Positions 3,655-6,639 of a stretch of 6,639 bases of DNA are shown piece by piece; positions within the stretch are counted from its first letter, which is position 1, and every line of letters starts with the position of its first letter. The stretch is from Methanomicrobiales archaeon (GTDB lineage Archaea; Halobacteriota; Methanomicrobia; Methanomicrobiales; JACTUA01). The notes under the pieces were generated by a model that was given only the letters and a program-made list of their open reading frames with translations, was not told where the DNA came from and did no database searches. Made by a program: the position numbers and the translations under genes. Location of the stretch: positions 1-6,639 of the forward strand of contig JAJRCY010000050.1 of assembly GCA_028678715.1 (NCBI GenBank), given 5' to 3'.

Positions 3655-6388
3655 GGAGCTTCGCCCCGATGAGCCGTTTTCCCCCGGAGAGCGCTTCGTC
3701 GATCTTTGAGGCGTCCGCACCGCCGCCCTGGGCCCGCTGGGGCGTGCCGCCGCCCTTCCCGCCCAGGACGGCGCAGGCAGCTGCCACCAGCTCCGCCGCG
3801 CTGACCTTCGCGGTCCCGGAGGCGGCGGCCACGTTCACCTTCCCGGTGCCGCCGGCGAGCAGCGCGACACCGCCTTGGTCCGCGATCTTCTGGGCGAGGG
3901 CGGCCAGTTCCTTCGGGGGGAGGTCCAGCCGCTGGACGAGCACCGGGACACCCCCCACGGTCTCAGGGGCAGCGGATGCGGCCGAGAGCTCCGCCACCTT
4001 CGCCTGCAGCCGCTCGATCTCCTTCCGCTGATCCTTCCACTCGGTGAAGAACCGCTGTACCGCAGCCGGCAGGTTCTCCGGCTGCACCGAGAGGGGCCCG
4101 GCCGATGCGGAGAGGAGCCCCTCCACCCGCTGCATGGCGTAGAGGGCGGCGGTCCCGGCCGCGAACTCCAGCCGCTCGATCCCGTCCTGGATGTGCTCCA
4201 CCCGGAGCACTTTTATGGCCCCCACCTCGCCCGTGTTCCCGCAGTGGGTGCCGCCGCAGGCCTGGACCTCGCCGTCCACCTGCACGACCCGGATCTCCTT
4301 CCCCGGCGGGACGCCGCCCTGGTACAGGTCAAACCCGTACTTCTGCTCGGCATGGGTCCGCTCCTCCCAGCGGATGGAGACAGGAAGGGCCATCATCACC
4401 ATCCGGTTGGCCTCGATCTCGATCCGGCCCAGCTCGTCGGGCGTGATATGCCGGAAGTGCCGGATGTCCAGGCGGGAGGAGTCGCTCCCCTTCTGGGCGC
4501 CGGCCTGGTGGACGTGGCTCCCCAGCACCTGCTTGCAGGCATGGAGCAGGATGTGGGTGCCCGTGTGGTGGCGCATGAGAGAGAGGCGCCGCTCCTCGTC
4601 CAGCTTTCCCTTCACCTTCTCCCCGACCTTCACGACCCCGCCCTTCGTCTGGTGCAGGATCACCTCGCCCAGCTTCACGGCCCGGTCCACCCGGATGATC
4701 CCCTCGGGGGCCATCAGGGTCCCGGTGTCGGACGGCTGGCCGCCCCCCTCGGGGTAGAAGAGGGTCTGGTCCAGGACTGCGAGGCCGTCGAAGTAGTCCA
4801 GCACCGTGGCCTCGAACTCCATGTCGTGGGGCGAGTCGTAGTAGAGCCGTTTCGTTGGGGGGAACGCCTCCACCCGCTCCCGGTACCGCTCCAGCGGGTC
4901 TTCGGCCTCGGCCTCGGCCCTCGAGTGGACGAGGGCGATCTGGGAGTAGAAGTCATCCGGGATCTCGGCCGCGGTACCGTCGGCGGCGGCCAGCTCCTGG
5001 AGGGTCTCTGGCGGGATCCCGTGGGAGTCGTAGAGGGTGATGGCCTCCGTGACAGGGATGGGCTGCCCTTTCTTCCGGTAGGCCTGGGCCAGCCGCTGGA
5101 CGATCCGGGTGCCGCGCTCCATGGTCTGGGCATAGCGATCCACCTCCCTTGTGACGATCTCCCGGACGGTGGCCGCGTCCTGGGCGAAGGTCCCGGGGCC
5201 TGCCATCGTGATCTGCAGGTCCACGTAGTCGGCGAGGGCCTGCGGGTCCAGGCGGAGCTCGTGCATCATCCGCAGGGTCCGGCGCAGCACCAGGCGGGCC
5301 AGGTAGCCCTCCCTGACATTGGAGGGGACGATGTTGTCTCCCAGCATGTAGGCCAGGCAGCGGGTGTGGTCGGCGATGGCGTAGACCCTTTCCACGGGCA
5401 CGATCATCTCCAGGAGCTGCGCCACCGGGATGCCGATGGCCCCGGCAACCTTCTCCCGCAGCCCGGCCAGATTGGATCCCTTGATGTCCACCACGCCCGC
5501 GTACTTCGCGTTCAGGCCCAGGATCCTGCGGTACTCGGGGTCCGTGAGGGCATGGGAGAGCCCGGCGTCCCGGGTGATCCGCTCCACGGCCTCGGGAAGC
5601 ACCGCGTCGTAGATGGTGGGGGAGCCGAGCGATGCCCAGACGAACCGCTCCAGCCCGTAGCCGGTGTCGACGATCCGGATGGGCATCGGGTAGTAGGGTT
5701 CCCCGCCCAGCACCACCGGCGGGTCGGCCGTCTTCTGCCTTCCCATGTTCATGAAGACGAGCGTGGCCACCTCCAGGCCGCCGATGAGCACCTCCACGCT
5801 GGGGCCGGCGTTCCCGCCGCCGAACCAGGGGTGCTCCTTGTACGTGACCCGCGCGAGATCGGCCCCAATGGATGCCAGGAACTCGTCGCAGAGGGCGACG
5901 GTCCGGTCCTTCCAGTAGATCTCCTGCCCGGGAGAGTTGAAGGCATGGTGGGCCATCATCTCGAAGAGGGTCAAGTGCCGGCCGGACCTTCCTACCGCGT
6001 CCAGGTCATTGAGCCGGATGCAGGGCTGGGAGATGGTGAGAGGGTTGGCCGGCGGTGGTACCAGGCCGCTCGTCACGTAGGGCTGGAAGTCGGCGATGGA
6101 GGCGATGGTCAGGTAGATGTCGTCCCGCCACCGGGCCACGACGGGATACCGCTCGATGCGGGTATGCTGGTGCCGCTCGTGGAACGAGAGGAACGCCTCC
6201 CGCATCCGGTCCAGGTCATGGGGGGCAAAGACCGGGTTCCCGATGAAGCTGTAGGGCTCGCAGGGGGCGTCGCCGCAGACCACCTTCTCCGGGTCGCGGG
6301 TCCAGAAGGCCGCACCGCAGGAGGTGCAGAACTTCCGCACAAGGCCGTGGTCCCTGAAATAATCGAGCTGGTACTCCTCGTCGAGCAT
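3647..6388 (-). CDS. alaS: Alanyl-tRNA synthetase, archaeal type
   Basis: A 913-residue cytosolic class II synthetase that charges tRNA-Ala, of normal archaeal length. The start MLDEEYQLDYF and the cysteine set C21, C24, C38, C43 are the archaeal N-terminal extension. The catalytic domain includes the motif 2 region QPCIRLNDLD...GRSGRHLTLFEMMAHHAF (121-150) and motif 3 DTGYGLERF (241-249). The tRNA-recognition domain follows to about residue 520. The editing domain, which clears mischarged Ser and Gly, has HTGTH (H608, H612) and CGGTH (C711, H715) as its metal site. After a helix at about 780-805 comes the DHHA1/C-Ala domain, with GGKGGG and AQGGG at 876-890. All key residues are present. A TATA-like element lies upstream, and the regulator gene overlaps its 3' end. 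Confidence 0.97.
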   Translation of the reverse strand: MLDEEYQLDYFRDHGLVRKFCTSCGAAFWTRDPEKVVCGDAPCEPYSFIGNPVFAPHDLDRMREAFLSFHERHQHTRIERYPVVARWRDDIYLTIASIADFQPYVTSGLVPPPANPLTISQPCIRLNDLDAVGRSGRHLTLFEMMAHHAFNSPGQEIYWKDRTVALCDEFLASIGADLARVTYKEHPWFGGGNAGPSVEVLIGGLEVATLVFMNMGRQKTADPPVVLGGEPYYPMPIRIVDTGYGLERFVWASLGSPTIYDAVLPEAVERITRDAGLSHALTDPEYRRILGLNAKYAGVVDIKGSNLAGLREKVAGAIGIPVAQLLEMIVPVERVYAIADHTRCLAYMLGDNIVPSNVREGYLARLVLRRTLRMMHELRLDPQALADYVDLQITMAGPGTFAQDAATVREIVTREVDRYAQTMERGTRIVQRLAQAYRKKGQPIPVTEAITLYDSHGIPPETLQELAAADGTAAEIPDDFYSQIALVHSRAEAEAEDPLERYRERVEAFPPTKRLYYDSPHDMEFEATVLDYFDGLAVLDQTLFYPEGGGQPSDTGTLMAPEGIIRVDRAVKLGEVILHQTKGGVVKVGEKVKGKLDEERRLSLMRHHTGTHILLHACKQVLGSHVHQAGAQKGSDSSRLDIRHFRHITPDELGRIEIEANRMVMMALPVSIRWEERTHAEQKYGFDLYQGGVPPGKEIRVVQVDGEVQACGGTHCGNTGEVGAIKVLRVEHIQDGIERLEFAAGTAALYAMQRVEGLLSASAGPLSVQPENLPAAVQRFFTEWKDQRKEIERLQAKVAELSAASAAPETVGGVPVLVQRLDLPPKELAALAQKIADQGGVALLAGGTGKVNVAAASGTAKVSAAELVAAACAVLGGKGGGTPQRAQGGGADASKIDEALSGGKRLIGAKLHG

Positions 6389-6423
6389 GGTAATCCTGTT
6401 CAGCTAGTACTTGCCCTGCGGGG

Positions 6424-6434
6424 GATAAAAATAT
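6424..6434 (-). promoter_or_regulatory. Candidate alaS promoter element
   Basis: ATATTTTTATC on the minus strand is the strongest AT-rich element upstream of alaS, centred 41 bases before the ATG at 6388. Usual spacing puts the start of transcription near 6403 and gives a leader of about 15 bases. AGGAT, 8-12 bases before the ATG, is a weak Shine-Dalgarno. The box differs from the TTTATATA consensus. Confidence 0.45.
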
Positions 6435-6504
6435 GTCAGGGGAATCCCTTTCAAGGAAAAAGGTGGATGTCTATTCCTGCCATCCCCGGGCACCAGAGTT
6501 CCTC

Positions 6505-6522
6505 CTTCCTGATAAAAGGAAG
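6505..6522. repeat. Short hairpin upstream of alaS
   Basis: CTTCCT (6505-6510) pairs with AGGAAG (6517-6522) over the loop GATAAA. It lies between the alaS promoter region and the GC-rich right end. It could be a terminator for a gene arriving from the right or an AT-rich promoter element; nothing in the window decides this. Confidence 0.3.
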
Positions 6523-6531
6523 ACGGGGACT

Positions 6532-6579
6532 ATCCTCACGGGGGTGGGGTCGGGTCGTAGGGGGCGGGGCGCGCCCCGC
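6532..6579 (+). repeat. Possible diverged relative of the hairpin repeat
   Basis: ATCCTCACGGGGG (6532-6544) matches the head of repeat copy 1 exactly over 13 bases (reverse complement of 1900-1912), and a GC hairpin follows, as in the repeat. The rest does not align well, and a 13-base match can arise by chance in GC-rich DNA, so this is tentative. Confidence 0.25.
6564..6579. repeat. Perfect 16-bp GC palindrome
   Basis: GCGGGGCGCGCCCCGC equals its own reverse complement. It lies in a stretch in which 83 of 99 bases (6541-6639) are G or C. Nearby GTCG/CGAC and GCGCG/CGCGC pairs give further folding options. No gene was identified here. Confidence 0.6.
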
Positions 6580-6639
6580 TGCGGGCCGCGCGTCGTCGGG
6601 CGGCGACAGGTGGCGCGCTGTCCGTCGCGCCGCGTGGTC

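Noticed and set aside
2866..3672. 268-residue plus-strand reading frame
   Set aside because: It lies antisense to the winged-helix gene and is rich in His/Gly/Asp without domain signature. The minus-strand frame has helix-turn-helix and membrane segments, so this is a shadow.
3655..3720. Upstream ATG at 3720 as start of the winged-helix regulator
   Set aside because: The extra residues are the antiparallel-free overlap with the alaS C-terminus, are rich in Arg/Ser/Pro and precede the fold. The ATG at 3654 gives a typical overlapping operon start.
6541..6639. tRNA or other known RNA gene at the right edge
   Set aside because: No T-loop (GTTCRA) or anticodon arm pattern is visible, and the stretch is cut by the window end. 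Composition alone does not support an RNA call.

Overview
The window looks like chromosomal DNA of a GC-rich methanogenic archaeon, most likely of the order Methanomicrobiales (Methanoculleus/Methanofollis-like). This rests on an archaeal-type alanyl-tRNA synthetase with the N-terminal cysteine extension, archaeal TATA boxes and T-tract terminators, a PUA/PP-loop protein of a type I associate with methanogens, and a membrane-anchored winged-helix protein. The genus is inference; no search was run.

Layout. (1) Bases 2-1779, plus strand: the 3' part of a PUA + PP-loop 'PAPS reductase-like' gene whose start lies left of the window. Its stop overlaps the start of hisH (ATGA), and hisH ends at 1779 before a pyrimidine-rich terminator-like tract. 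(2) Bases 1780-2173: a convergent gap with three copies of a GC-rich hairpin repeat, two of them in opposite orientation forming a large imperfect palindrome. (3) Bases 2174-2593, minus: a four-helix membrane protein of unknown function with its own TATA box. Its short predicted leader folds into a hairpin that exposes GGAGGU in the loop. (4) Bases 2594-3009: its promoter, a small inverted repeat, two more copies of the hairpin repeat, and T-tracts that may end the next transcript. (5) Bases 3010-6388, minus: alaS followed by a membrane-anchored winged-helix regulator that overlaps alaS by 8 bp, so the two are very probably one operon. (6) Bases 6389-6639: the alaS promoter region, then an abrupt GC-rich stretch (83 of the last 99 bases are G or C) with a perfect 16-bp palindrome.

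The genes do not form one pathway. hisH supplies ammonia for imidazole-glycerol-phosphate synthesis (histidine). alaS charges tRNA-Ala. The PP-loop/PUA protein may handle sulfur on an RNA. The regulator and the small membrane protein have no assigned role. I see no clear defence, mobile or CRISPR system. The least explained parts are the family of about 54-bp two-hairpin repeats in the gaps, the hairpin leader of the small membrane protein, and the alaS-coupled membrane regulator.
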